A stretch of DNA of 5,664 nucleotides from positions 23,050 through 28,713 of the forward strand of contig PKWA01000028.1 of assembly GCA_003131665.1 (NCBI GenBank). The letters are read 5' to 3'. Below, piece by piece: positions 1 to 5,664 of the stretch. The translations under genes and the position numbers were made by a program. Each line of letters opens with the position of its first letter. Position 1 is the first letter of the stretch. Under the pieces are notes generated by a model. That model saw nothing but the letters and a program-made list of their open reading frames with translations. It searched no databases and was not told where the DNA came from. Origin of the DNA: Acidimicrobiaceae bacterium (GTDB taxonomy: Bacteria; Actinomycetota; Acidimicrobiia; Acidimicrobiales; RAAP-2).

Positions 1-646
1 AGCCGCGCCACCCATTGAGAAAACCGTGGCGCACGGCAGTGGCGAGAACCTGGCGCGCCCGATTGTCCGCCAAGACCTCCTTGTCGACCTCGGACAGCAA
101 TCCCCCAAAGAGTTCAATGATGTTCTGCTCGTTCGCCTCGGCGAAGAGGCCGCCGACGGTGCCAATGAACTCCTCGTAGGGGGCACCGCCCGTTTTGGCC
201 AGGGCAAACTCCTCTAAGTTCTCGGGCCCCATGCCCGCGGTCCAATCAAAATCGACGTCGAGCGGCACGACGCTCGCGAGCGTCACCGCGCCAAGACAGC
301 GCGGGGTATCAAGTGCGGCGCAGGCCAACGCGTGGGGCCCGCCGCCCGACCATCCCATGGCGGCGTACTGGCTGCGATGAAAGAAGTCCAGCACCGTCGT
401 CACGTCGCGGACAACGAAGGCGACGTCGCGACCTTCGAGACGCGAGGAGCTGCCGTAACCCGGACGCGACGTCGTGACGAAAAAGAAGTCCCCGAACTCT
501 AGTAACGGTTCGAAGTCCTGCACCATCGAGGTCGAGCCGGGCGTGCCGTGATGAAAGAAGATCGTGTGACCCGAAGAGTGGCCCAGGGTCGCCGCCTCCA
601 GGGTCCGCCCGTCCGGGCACTCAATGAGATGTTCGCGATACGACAT
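1..646 (-). CDS. alpha/beta hydrolase family protein, C-terminus cut by window edge
   Basis: This is a partial gene: 215 codons are read from an ATG at 646-644 and the frame runs off the left edge without a stop. The fold is clear. An oxyanion-hole motif HHGTPGS sits at residues 32-38, an RPGYGSS turn at 61-67, and a nucleophile elbow GWSGGG at 98-103 makes Ser100 the predicted catalytic serine. A DWTAGMGPENLEEF segment (about 133-146) is typical of actinobacterial hydrolases of this class and starts the cap region. The catalytic Asp and His are expected further on, outside the window, since the family usually runs to about 270-300 residues. No signal peptide is seen, so the enzyme is probably cytosolic. 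The substrate cannot be told; esterase, proline-iminopeptidase-like and dehalogenase-like enzymes share these motifs. A GGAG lies only 4 bases from the ATG. A perfect AAGGAGG lies 19 bases upstream, too far to serve this start. The gene is divergent from the SRPBCC gene. Confidence 0.88.
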   Translation of the reverse strand, partial: MSYREHLIECPDGRTLEAATLGHSSGHTIFFHHGTPGSTSMVQDFEPLLEFGDFFFVTTSRPGYGSSSRLEGRDVAFVVRDVTTVLDFFHRSQYAAMGWSGGGPHALACAALDTPRCLGAVTLASVVPLDVDFDWTAGMGPENLEEFALAKTGGAPYEEFIGTVGGLFAEANEQNIIELFGGLLSEVDKEVLADNRARQVLATAVRHGFLNGWRG

Positions 647-688
647 CCTTCTCCAATCTTCGAACCCTCCTTACCCTAGGCTTCGCTG

Positions 689-1126
689 ATGACGTCGGAT
701 CGATCGGTCAGTGCCACTCGCGCCATCGCGGCGCCGACGCCGGTTATCTTCAACTTGCTCGCCGACCCGCGCGAACACGCCCGCATTGACGGCTCGCACT
801 CGGTGCAAGGAGTGAAGAGCGGCCCTGATCGGCTCTTCTTGGGAGCGACGTTCGCGATGAACATGAAGATCGGGATTCCCTACCTCACACGCAACGTCGT
901 GGTCGACTTTGAGGAGAACCGCTCAATCGCGTGGCATCACTTTTCGCAGTTCGTGTGGCGCTACGACTTAGCAGAGATCCCCGGCGGCACTCAGGTCACC
1001 GAGTCGTTCACCTACGACAAGCCCTGGGCACCTTTCATCATCGCTCTGGGCTATCCGGAAAAGAACCGACGGGCGATGGAAGCCTCGCTCGAGCGGCTCG
1101 AGCAATTGGCTACTTCGTCACACTGA
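689..1126 (+). CDS. SRPBCC family protein (polyketide cyclase/START-like fold)
   Basis: A complete 145-residue protein starting at ATG 689 and ending at TGA 1124-1126. The N-terminal pattern (SVSATRAIAAPTPVIFNLLAD, then a basic/acidic helix through about residue 32, then an IDGSHSVQ strand) is the usual opening of SRPBCC proteins: a first strand, then the 'I.A....F.lLaDp..h..id' helices. The middle is alternating strands (residues 40-110, with NRSIAWHHF and GGTQVTESFTY recognisable). A long C-terminal helix (about 124-142, ending LERLEQLA) closes the hydrophobic cavity. Members bind hydrophobic ligands or act as cyclases or hydratases; no ligand can be assigned here. No signal peptide or membrane segment is present. 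No Shine-Dalgarno sequence precedes the ATG; a TACCCT hexamer at 672-677 could be a -10 giving a nearly leaderless mRNA. It is the only plus-strand gene, and its last 17 bases overlap the end of the convergent DUF3048 gene. Confidence 0.85.
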   Translation: MTSDRSVSATRAIAAPTPVIFNLLADPREHARIDGSHSVQGVKSGPDRLFLGATFAMNMKIGIPYLTRNVVVDFEENRSIAWHHFSQFVWRYDLAEIPGGTQVTESFTYDKPWAPFIIALGYPEKNRRAMEASLERLEQLATSSH

Positions 1127-2105
1127 GCGCCACGCCGTCGTTCAAGAGTTCCACCCAGGTCTGGCCCGGGGTGAGCGTGATGGTCTTGCCCGACGGCGTC
1201 GTGTACTGGATGACGTCGGCCATCGAGGGTCCCCTCGTCCACGTGCCTTGCACCTCTCGTCCGGCGCTGAAGATCGTCGCGTTGCCGGAACCTTGAAGAT
1301 TGGCGTAGGAGTTCTCCGTGCCGATGCCGTTCACGTAGTTCACGAACATCACCACGACGTTCTTCGGGGACTCACGAACGCCCGTACCGGTAATGTCGGG
1401 CTTGCCAAAGAGCGTGCGGTCCCACGACTGGGTCGCGACGTCCCAGGTCCAGGTGACCGGGTAGAGACTCGGAAACGGCACGACGAAGCTCGACACCTTG
1501 GTCCCGGCCGCTTTGGCCGTACTGGCGCGGTAGGCAAAGAGGGCCGGAGGTGGCGTCGGCGTGCCGGCGAACGCGAAGAGCTTGGGCGCCACCGCGAAGA
1601 GATTGTGGGGGGCGTAGAGGTTGGGGTCGCGAAACATCGCGGTGCCGGCCGAACTTTCGTCGACCAGCTTGACCGGCGCGGTCGAGATGCTAGTGATCGC
1701 GTAGGGCGCGCCGCCAGAGAACGCGAAGATCCCCCCGAGTGGCCACACCACCTGGGTGTCAGTCGGGCGCACTGAGCGAACGGGGCCGACCTTGACCGGC
1801 GCTTGGGAGTTGAAGATGGCCGCCAGTCGCGTGATGCCCCCATTGACGATCTCTTCGTATACGACGTCGGCTTGGTCAATACCCCACTGCGGTAGAGCCT
1901 GAGGGGTGTTTTCAATTTTTATGGTGAGCGCGGGACGCAGAATCGCCGTGCCCGACGGGTCGCTGAGCCCCGTTAGTGGCGCCGTTGGATAGATCGGCGC
2001 GGGCTTCGTCGTGGTAGTGGTCGCGGTCGTGTGAAAGTGCGAGTAGCCCGCAATACCAGCAGCGATCACGACCAGCACGGCGAGCAGAATCAGGAACTTG
2101 CGCAT
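1110..2105 (-). CDS. DUF3048 domain-containing membrane-anchored protein (YerB-like)
   Basis: A 331-residue protein from ATG 2105-2103 to TAG 1112-1110. The N-terminus (MRKF, then a hydrophobic run at residues 4-20) is a signal peptide or signal anchor. A Thr-rich linker with a short poly-Thr run (about 26-33) follows, so the rest should lie outside the membrane. The N-terminal DUF3048 domain spans about 42-195, with PLTGL (43-47), the RPAL..KIENTPQA stretch (57-70), QADVVYEE (78-85), GGITR (89-93) and GPVRSVRPTD (107-116). The C-terminal DUF3048 domain spans about 210-325, with NVVVMFV (249-255) and PGQTWVELL (313-321). Bacillus YerB is the named relative; the family function is unknown to me. 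YerB-type members are often lipoproteins, but no cysteine follows this hydrophobic segment, so lipidation is not expected. The start is supported by a -10 hexamer six bases upstream. The gene's 3' end overlaps the convergent SRPBCC gene. Confidence 0.92.
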   Translation of the reverse strand: MRKFLILLAVLVVIAAGIAGYSHFHTTATTTTTKPAPIYPTAPLTGLSDPSGTAILRPALTIKIENTPQALPQWGIDQADVVYEEIVNGGITRLAAIFNSQAPVKVGPVRSVRPTDTQVVWPLGGIFAFSGGAPYAITSISTAPVKLVDESSAGTAMFRDPNLYAPHNLFAVAPKLFAFAGTPTPPPALFAYRASTAKAAGTKVSSFVVPFPSLYPVTWTWDVATQSWDRTLFGKPDITGTGVRESPKNVVVMFVNYVNGIGTENSYANLQGSGNATIFSAGREVQGTWTRGPSMADVIQYTTPSGKTITLTPGQTWVELLNDGVALSVTK

Positions 2106-2111
2106 TGAACA

Positions 2112-2117
2112 AACTTA
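2112..2117 (-). promoter_or_regulatory. candidate -10 element for a leaderless DUF3048 transcript
   Basis: On the minus strand TAAGTT is followed by exactly six bases (TGTTCA) and then the ATG of the DUF3048 gene. A TANNNT hexamer at this distance is what is seen at leaderless actinobacterial genes, where transcription begins at or next to the A of ATG. No Shine-Dalgarno sequence is present, which fits. I find no good -35 hexamer at 16-18 bases; TTCCAC (2138-2143) is 20 bases away. The motif is short, so chance is possible. Confidence 0.45.
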
Positions 2118-2155
2118 GTGAAGGACACCGCGGAAGGGTGGAAAAGTCATAAGGG

Positions 2156-2611
2156 TCAGATAAGTTTCACGATCACTGTGTGGGGAAGGTTCGTCTCGGG
2201 ACTGAGGTGTTCGGTTCCTTCAAGGACCGTCCATCCGGTCGAGCGATAGAAACCGAGCGCCGTGTCGCGAGCGTTCGCCCACACCTGCTGCACACCCATG
2301 GCCCGCAGGGCGTCTTCGGCCGCGGCCAAGACCAGTGCGCCGTAGCCGCTGCCTTGAGCGTCAAAGTCCGTCGCCATGTAGCGAAGTTGATAGGTCGACA
2401 GGTGAGCGTTGGTCGGCGCCGTGGAAGGAAAGAACGACGCGCTCACGACGAGTCGATCACCGAGGAAGCCCCCAAAGTGCAGCGACGTCTCCTCCCCGTC
2501 GCGGGGATCCTCAACGGTCTTGTTCGGATCGTTTCCCCTCAGGACCCGTCGACGAAGTTCGTAGAGCACCGGCGCATCGACTCGCTGCACTCGAAACTCA
2601 GGCGTCGACAA
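2156..2611 (-). CDS. GNAT family N-acetyltransferase (first, downstream of the pair)
   Basis: A 151-residue protein expected to transfer an acetyl group from acetyl-CoA to an amine, in the cytosol. Motif A is intact: QLRYMATD (75-82) is the strand leading to the pyrophosphate-binding loop Q86-G-S-G89-Y-G91, which fits the Q/R-x-x-G-x-G/A rule. Motif B has ANARDTALGFYRSTGW (112-127), with Tyr122 at the usual acid position. The ending with LSPETNLPHTVIVKL (136-150) resembles ElaA/YjcF-type GNATs. The opening YELRRRVLRGNDP (17-29) and the SLHFGG stretch (43-48) also fit that group. The substrate is unknown. The start is a TTG at 2611-2609, supported by GAGG seven bases upstream inside the end of the preceding GNAT gene; GTG at codon 8 is the alternative. 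The reading frame overlaps the upstream GNAT by 14 bases, which suggests translational coupling. Confidence 0.88.
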   Translation of the reverse strand: MSTPEFRVQRVDAPVLYELRRRVLRGNDPNKTVEDPRDGEETSLHFGGFLGDRLVVSASFFPSTAPTNAHLSTYQLRYMATDFDAQGSGYGALVLAAAEDALRAMGVQQVWANARDTALGFYRSTGWTVLEGTEHLSPETNLPHTVIVKLI

Positions 2612-3095
2612 GGGACCGCCTCAACGTAATCAGCTCGAGCGTGGGATCTCGAGTCATCGCGTGGCTCTCCGACGTGGGTTCAAAGCCCATCTTTTTATAG
2701 AAACTTCGAGCCCGAGTCATTGAGGAACCGACGTGCAAGAAGAGTTCACGGGCTCCTTCACCTCGCGCCCACTCTTCGACGGCCTTGACCAGCAGCGCGG
2801 CGGCGGCGCTTCCTCTCACTGAGGGCGTCACGTACATTCCGTACAGCCAGTGCGTGCCCGGGTGATCATCGTTCAACCCTCCCGAGATCATGCCCACGAC
2901 GCCGTCGCGTTCAGCTAAGCAGTAGAACCGCTGAGCTGCCATTGCTCGCCATTGATCGTTCGAAAAGTTGAGAGCCGTCTCGTAGGTCGAACCGAAGGCG
3001 TCGGGTGAGTCGCTCAGCGCCTCGAGTCGAATCGCGCGAAGCGCCGCCCAGTCGTCGGGCTGCGCGCGACGCACGACGAACGTCGTGTCGCTCAA
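2598..3095 (-). CDS. GNAT family N-acetyltransferase (second, upstream of the pair)
   Basis: A 165-residue protein from TTG 3095-3093 to TGA 2600-2598. The opening VVRRAQPDDWAALRAIRLEAL (7-27) followed by SPDAFGSTYE (30-39) is the standard first strand and helix of a large GNAT group with RimI-like architecture. Motif A covers WLYGMYVTPSVRGSAAAALL (83-102) and motif B has LHVGSSMTRARSFYKKMGF (120-138), with Tyr133 at the usual acid position. In the acetyl-CoA loop, R94-G-S-A97-A-A99 carries Ala where the Q/R-x-x-G-x-G/A rule has its first Gly, so the loop is slightly atypical but probably still works. The frame has a TGA three codons upstream of the TTG (3104-3102), so the protein cannot be much longer; GTG at codon 8 is a possible later start. 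Only a weak GAG precedes the TTG. The gene begins 88 bases after the CLC stop and runs into the second GNAT with overlap. Confidence 0.87.
   Translation of the reverse strand: MSDTTFVVRRAQPDDWAALRAIRLEALSDSPDAFGSTYETALNFSNDQWRAMAAQRFYCLAERDGVVGMISGGLNDDHPGTHWLYGMYVTPSVRGSAAAALLVKAVEEWARGEGARELFLHVGSSMTRARSFYKKMGFEPTSESHAMTRDPTLELITLRRSLVDA
2619..2622 (-). promoter_or_regulatory. ribosome binding site for the downstream GNAT (decides a TTG start)
   Basis: GAGG lies on the minus strand inside the last codons of the upstream GNAT gene, seven bases before the TTG at 2611-2609. It is the only Shine-Dalgarno-like sequence near this start and supports TTG over the in-frame GTG seven codons later. 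Confidence 0.4.
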
Positions 3096-3183
3096 CGTTC
3101 AGCTCGAAGAGTCGTGGCGCGATCACACATCTTCCTATTGTTCCATGGACGCCCGGCGTGATACCAACAAGTGGTGGCGAACA

Positions 3184-4581
3184 CTAGCTCTCGAGCGAAG
3201 CGTCGCGGTGGGGCAGTCGTGCGGAGTAGATCGAGTAACCGTCGATCTGACGTACCAAGAAGGTGGCGATGACGGTTGCGGCCATCATGGGAATCATGAT
3301 GGCGAGGCCGCCGTGGGTCAGTTCGACGACCAAGACCAAACCGGCCAGCGGAGCCTGCATCGTCGCGCCGATCATGGCCGCCGCGCCCACCAAGGCGAAG
3401 GCGCCGACGGGTGTCCCCGGCCAGAGGTGAATCCACGCCGCGCCGAGAAAACCGCCCAGCAGCGCACCCGTACTGAGAAACGGGGTAAAGACGCCACCGG
3501 CCGCGCCACTGCCAAGCGTCAATGCGGTGACCAGTGGCTTCAAAGCGAAAAGGGCGAAGAGCAGACCGATACTGCCCACGCCGAGAAACGCCTCGTGGGC
3601 CATGTCCTTGCCGTTGCCAAAGAGTTGCGGGTACCACAGTCCCAGCACACCCACCACCAAGAACGCCAGTGGCATCGCCCAGAAGATATTGGCCCCCTTG
3701 GCCCGGTGATGCGACACCCAGCCGATGAGTCGTACGTAAAAAACCGCAAGTAGCCCAATGACGACACCCGCGAGCAACGACCACACCATCAACGACGCGC
3801 TGAATCGATAGTTCGGAATGTCGGCGTAGGTGGCGCCACTGGGCAGGTAGATCCACGCCACCACGGTCGCGACGAGCGACGTCGCCAAAGCCGGAAAAAC
3901 GACCGGCAACGCGAAACTGCCGTAGAGCACTTCGGCGGTGAAGAGGGCACCGCCGAGGGGCACGTTGTACACCGCGGCCAGACCGGCCCCGCCGCCACAG
4001 GCGACCAGAAGGCGTTTTTGGGCCGGAGTGAGATGGAACCATCGCGAGATCACGCTGCCCGACGCGCCCCCCATCAACTTGGGCGCGGCCTCTCTTCCGA
4101 CGGACGCCCCCAGTCCGATCACCACTTCCGAGACCACCGACGTCAGAAAGCTGCGTCGAGGCGAGAGTTCGCCGCTACCATTCCACACCGCCTCATCGAT
4201 TTCGGCTTTTTCATTCTTCAGGTAGCGACGAATGAGGTACCACGACAGCGCGCCGATCACGCCAGCGGCCAGGAGCGAGCTGATTCGCCGCAGTCCCGAC
4301 ACCGCCGCCACGGCGTTTTGAAAACTGCCCGAGTGGTAGTTAAAGCCCAGTCGCTCAAAGACCGCCAAGACCCACATCAAGAGGTCGCCAAAGAGGCCGG
4401 CGGCGACGCCGGTCAACACGACGGCGAGCCAGAACCTTGGCGTAAGTCGCGCCTCACCATCGTGGGTGACGTTGGGCTGCTCCATGGCGCCGCGACCCGA
4501 GGCGATGCGCCGCTTGATCAGGGGTTGAGGAACCCGCAGTCGTTCACTCTCGCCGCCGGACTTAGCCACGCTCACCCTCAC
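3184..4581 (-). CDS. CLC family chloride channel/transporter
   Basis: A membrane protein of up to 465 residues of the CLC (voltage-gated chloride channel / ClcA) family, which works as a homodimer with a pore in each subunit. Many hydrophobic helices run from about residue 50 to 445. Signature regions: GREAAP (162-167) replaces the classic GREGP and keeps the gating glutamate, Glu164; YNVPLGGALFTAEV (205-218) matches the NAPLAGILFIIEE segment of E. coli ClcA; GGVFTP (362-367) matches the GxFxP motif; and IYSARL (451-456) matches the Tyr445 region, giving Tyr452. The first signature, GSGIP, is absent: the aligned residues are about 122-126 (KNEKA), before AEIDEAV. Val218 takes the place of the internal proton glutamate (Glu203 in E. 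coli). Actinobacterial CLC proteins with this motif set are known, so this is probably a subfamily trait. The start is uncertain: GTG codons at 4581, 4575 and 4569 and ATG 4485 are all in frame; AAGGTGAG seven bases before the GTG at 4569 favours that one. Confidence 0.93.
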   Translation of the reverse strand: MRVSVAKSGGESERLRVPQPLIKRRIASGRGAMEQPNVTHDGEARLTPRFWLAVVLTGVAAGLFGDLLMWVLAVFERLGFNYHSGSFQNAVAAVSGLRRISSLLAAGVIGALSWYLIRRYLKNEKAEIDEAVWNGSGELSPRRSFLTSVVSEVVIGLGASVGREAAPKLMGGASGSVISRWFHLTPAQKRLLVACGGGAGLAAVYNVPLGGALFTAEVLYGSFALPVVFPALATSLVATVVAWIYLPSGATYADIPNYRFSASLMVWSLLAGVVIGLLAVFYVRLIGWVSHHRAKGANIFWAMPLAFLVVGVLGLWYPQLFGNGKDMAHEAFLGVGSIGLLFALFALKPLVTALTLGSGAAGGVFTPFLSTGALLGGFLGAAWIHLWPGTPVGAFALVGAAAMIGATMQAPLAGLVLVVELTHGGLAIMIPMMAATVIATFLVRQIDGYSIYSARLPHRDASLES

Positions 4582-4650
4582 CTTGGCTTAGGAAGTCCCA
4601 TCGTACTCTTGAAGAACTCGCGTCTTTTCAGTTCGACCTAAACAAGAGTG

Positions 4651-4669
4651 TGACAAAAAATGGTGTCAA
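4651..4669 (-). promoter_or_regulatory. candidate -35 box and inverted repeat upstream of the CLC gene
   Basis: The minus strand reads TTGACA, an exact consensus -35, at 4669-4664. Its TGACA is also the left arm of an inverted repeat TGACA-N8-TGTCA (4651-4655 and 4664-4668 on the plus strand), which could be an operator overlapping the -35. The match at the expected -10 position is poor: CTTGTT at 17 bases or TTGTTT at 18. The site lies between the acyltransferase stop and the CLC start and would give a leader of about 50-65 bases. Five-base arms can occur by chance. Confidence 0.35.
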
Positions 4670-4688
4670 CGCACGAACATGGAGCTGA

Positions 4689-5664
4689 CTAAAAGTCGGT
4701 GAGATTGAGCGGTCCTTCGCCGAAGTCGTCGTGCGCAGCCGTTGCAAACTGTCCCCGCCGGGGAATCAATGTATTCCACGGCACCTGCGCTCGACCAACG
4801 AGCCCGCGCGCGAGCGGCGTACGCGCGAAGAGCGCGCTGAACAACCAACCCACCAAATACGCGAAGGTCACCGCAAAGAGCATCATGACCAACCAGGGCA
4901 CGTGACGAAGAATCCCCCACTCGTACGCCCATCGGTGTAAGAACACGATCCAGATGATCTGCGAAAGGTAGATGCCGTACGCAGCCTCCGAACCCGAGCG
5001 CGTGATAGCCCTCGTGCGTGCGCTGCGCCGGGGGCTGACGAGATAGACCCCGAGCAAGTACACCCCGATGATGGCCCCTACGTCGTAGGGCACCACCACG
5101 GCGGCGAAGGGGTCACCGCCGGGTACGAGAAACTTAGGCACATGGTGACCGTGACGATAGAAGTAGTCGAGCACGATGGGCAGCGCCGCGAACACCACCG
5201 TCCAGCTCAACAAGGCGCGCTTGTGGCGAAGTACCCAATCGTGAAACTGCTCTAAGTAGAGCGCGGTCACTACGCCACCGAGCAGGTAGAGCGGGTACGA
5301 GAAGACCAGTCGCGTCTCGACCTTGGAAGTGATCGTAAAGCCCAAGAGACCATGTCGAACGACGTAGGGATAGACGAACTGCCATAACGCGGACCCCAGG
5401 ATGAGCGGAAGGTGCCACTTGGGGAAACGACGAATGAGATAAAAGACGTAGGGGAAAAATACGTAGAACTCCAAGAGCACCAGCAAGAAGTACAGGTGGT
5501 AGTAACCCGTACACACCACGACCAGCAGGCGGTGCGCGCCCGCGGCGCTGAAGATCGCCGACATTGGCAAGTGGAAGTAGGGAAAGGTCGCCGAATTCTT
5601 CATGGAGGCGATCGGAAAGTAGATCAACGACCAGACCAGGTACGGCAGTCCGACCGCCATAAGA
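4689..5664 (-). CDS. acyltransferase 3 family membrane protein, N-terminus cut by window edge
   Basis: A partial gene: 324 codons and a TAG at 4691-4689, with the frame open past the right edge. Counting from the ATG at 5660-5658, about eight or nine hydrophobic helices are seen: roughly 3-19, 45-76 (probably two), 84-101, 118-136, 149-167, 186-208, 227-245 and 255-278. VGLPYLVWSLIYF (3-15), YYHLYFLLVLLEFYVFFP (53-70) and AAYGIYLSQ (226-234) are typical of acyltransferase-3 proteins (OafA/IcaC-like), which acylate surface sugars or other envelope molecules. The N-terminal helices with the usual catalytic His/Arg are missing because of the edge, so the internal ATG is not the real start. The canonical 'YLvH' near the C-terminal helix reads YLSQ here. 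A soluble tail of about 45 residues follows the last helix. The substrate is unknown. Wzy-like or other polytopic envelope enzymes are a less likely alternative. Confidence 0.8.
   Translation of the reverse strand, partial: LMAVGLPYLVWSLIYFPIASMKNSATFPYFHLPMSAIFSAAGAHRLLVVVCTGYYHLYFLLVLLEFYVFFPYVFYLIRRFPKWHLPLILGSALWQFVYPYVVRHGLLGFTITSKVETRLVFSYPLYLLGGVVTALYLEQFHDWVLRHKRALLSWTVVFAALPIVLDYFYRHGHHVPKFLVPGGDPFAAVVVPYDVGAIIGVYLLGVYLVSPRRSARTRAITRSGSEAAYGIYLSQIIWIVFLHRWAYEWGILRHVPWLVMMLFAVTFAYLVGWLFSALFARTPLARGLVGRAQVPWNTLIPRRGQFATAAHDDFGEGPLNLTDF

Noticed and set aside
3096..3183. The 88-base gap between the CLC stop and the upstream GNAT was searched for a promoter or terminator.
   Set aside because: Only weak matches were found (TTGGTA without a spaced -10; a four-base stem around ACCAACAAGTGGT). 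Nothing is supported.
3092..4042. A 316-codon minus-strand frame inside the CLC gene, in another reading frame.
   Set aside because: Arg- and Gly-rich with no hydrophobic helices or motifs; the CLC frame over the same bases has all family signatures.
4162..4182. GSGE at CLC residues 135-138 looked like the GSGIP chloride motif.
   Set aside because: It lies 27 residues before GREAAP, whereas GSGIP lies about 40 before GREGP; alignment puts GSGIP at about residues 122-126 instead.
4018..4641. Long plus-strand open frame antisense to the CLC gene (207 codons), and similar ones at 3085-3753, 1248-1775 and 2180-2629.
   Set aside because: They are rich in Arg, His, Gly and Gln, show no domain, and lie opposite clearly recognisable genes. 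Long antisense frames are expected in GC-rich DNA.
4651..4682. Possible terminator after the acyltransferase gene (GTG/CAC arms followed by T-run on the minus strand).
   Set aside because: The stem has only three good pairs, too weak for an intrinsic terminator, and the T-run is better explained as AT-rich promoter spacer.
1..5664. A new multi-gene system (defence, biosynthetic or mobile) spanning the window.
   Set aside because: The genes belong to common unrelated families, change strand and have separate promoters. No nucleases, helicases, reverse transcriptases, repeats, att sites or integrases are seen.

Overview
The window reads as an ordinary chromosomal stretch of a high-GC bacterium, most likely an actinobacterium. 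Three things point that way: GC-rich third positions, GTG and TTG starts with weak ribosome-binding sites, and a DUF3048 protein next to a CLC protein of the 'GREAAP ... YNVPLGGALF' type that I associate with actinobacteria. A member of the Acidimicrobiia is my best guess, but that placement is inference from protein flavour and is not proven. No rRNA, tRNA, CRISPR array, insertion sequence or phage gene is visible.

Layout. Six of the seven genes are on the minus strand. From right to left these are: a membrane acyltransferase-3 family protein whose N-terminus lies beyond the right edge; a CLC-family chloride channel/transporter; two GNAT N-acetyltransferases overlapping by 14 bases; a membrane-anchored DUF3048 protein; and, at the left edge, an alpha/beta hydrolase whose C-terminus lies outside the window. 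The only plus-strand gene encodes an SRPBCC (START/Bet v1-like) protein. It sits between the hydrolase and the DUF3048 gene. It is divergent from the hydrolase across a 42-base gap and convergent with the DUF3048 gene, and the two tails overlap by 17 bases.

How the genes work together. The two GNAT genes look translationally coupled and are the only convincing two-gene unit. The DUF3048 gene has its own -10 hexamer placed for a leaderless transcript. The CLC gene has a consensus -35 and an inverted repeat upstream, so it is probably transcribed separately from the acyltransferase gene. The gene functions (envelope acyl transfer, anion transport, small-molecule acetylation, unknown envelope protein, ligand-binding fold, hydrolase) do not add up to a recognisable pathway or defence system. 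I do not see strong evidence for a new system here. The best leads are the altered ion-pathway motifs of the CLC protein, the overlapping gene ends, and the candidate regulatory sites.
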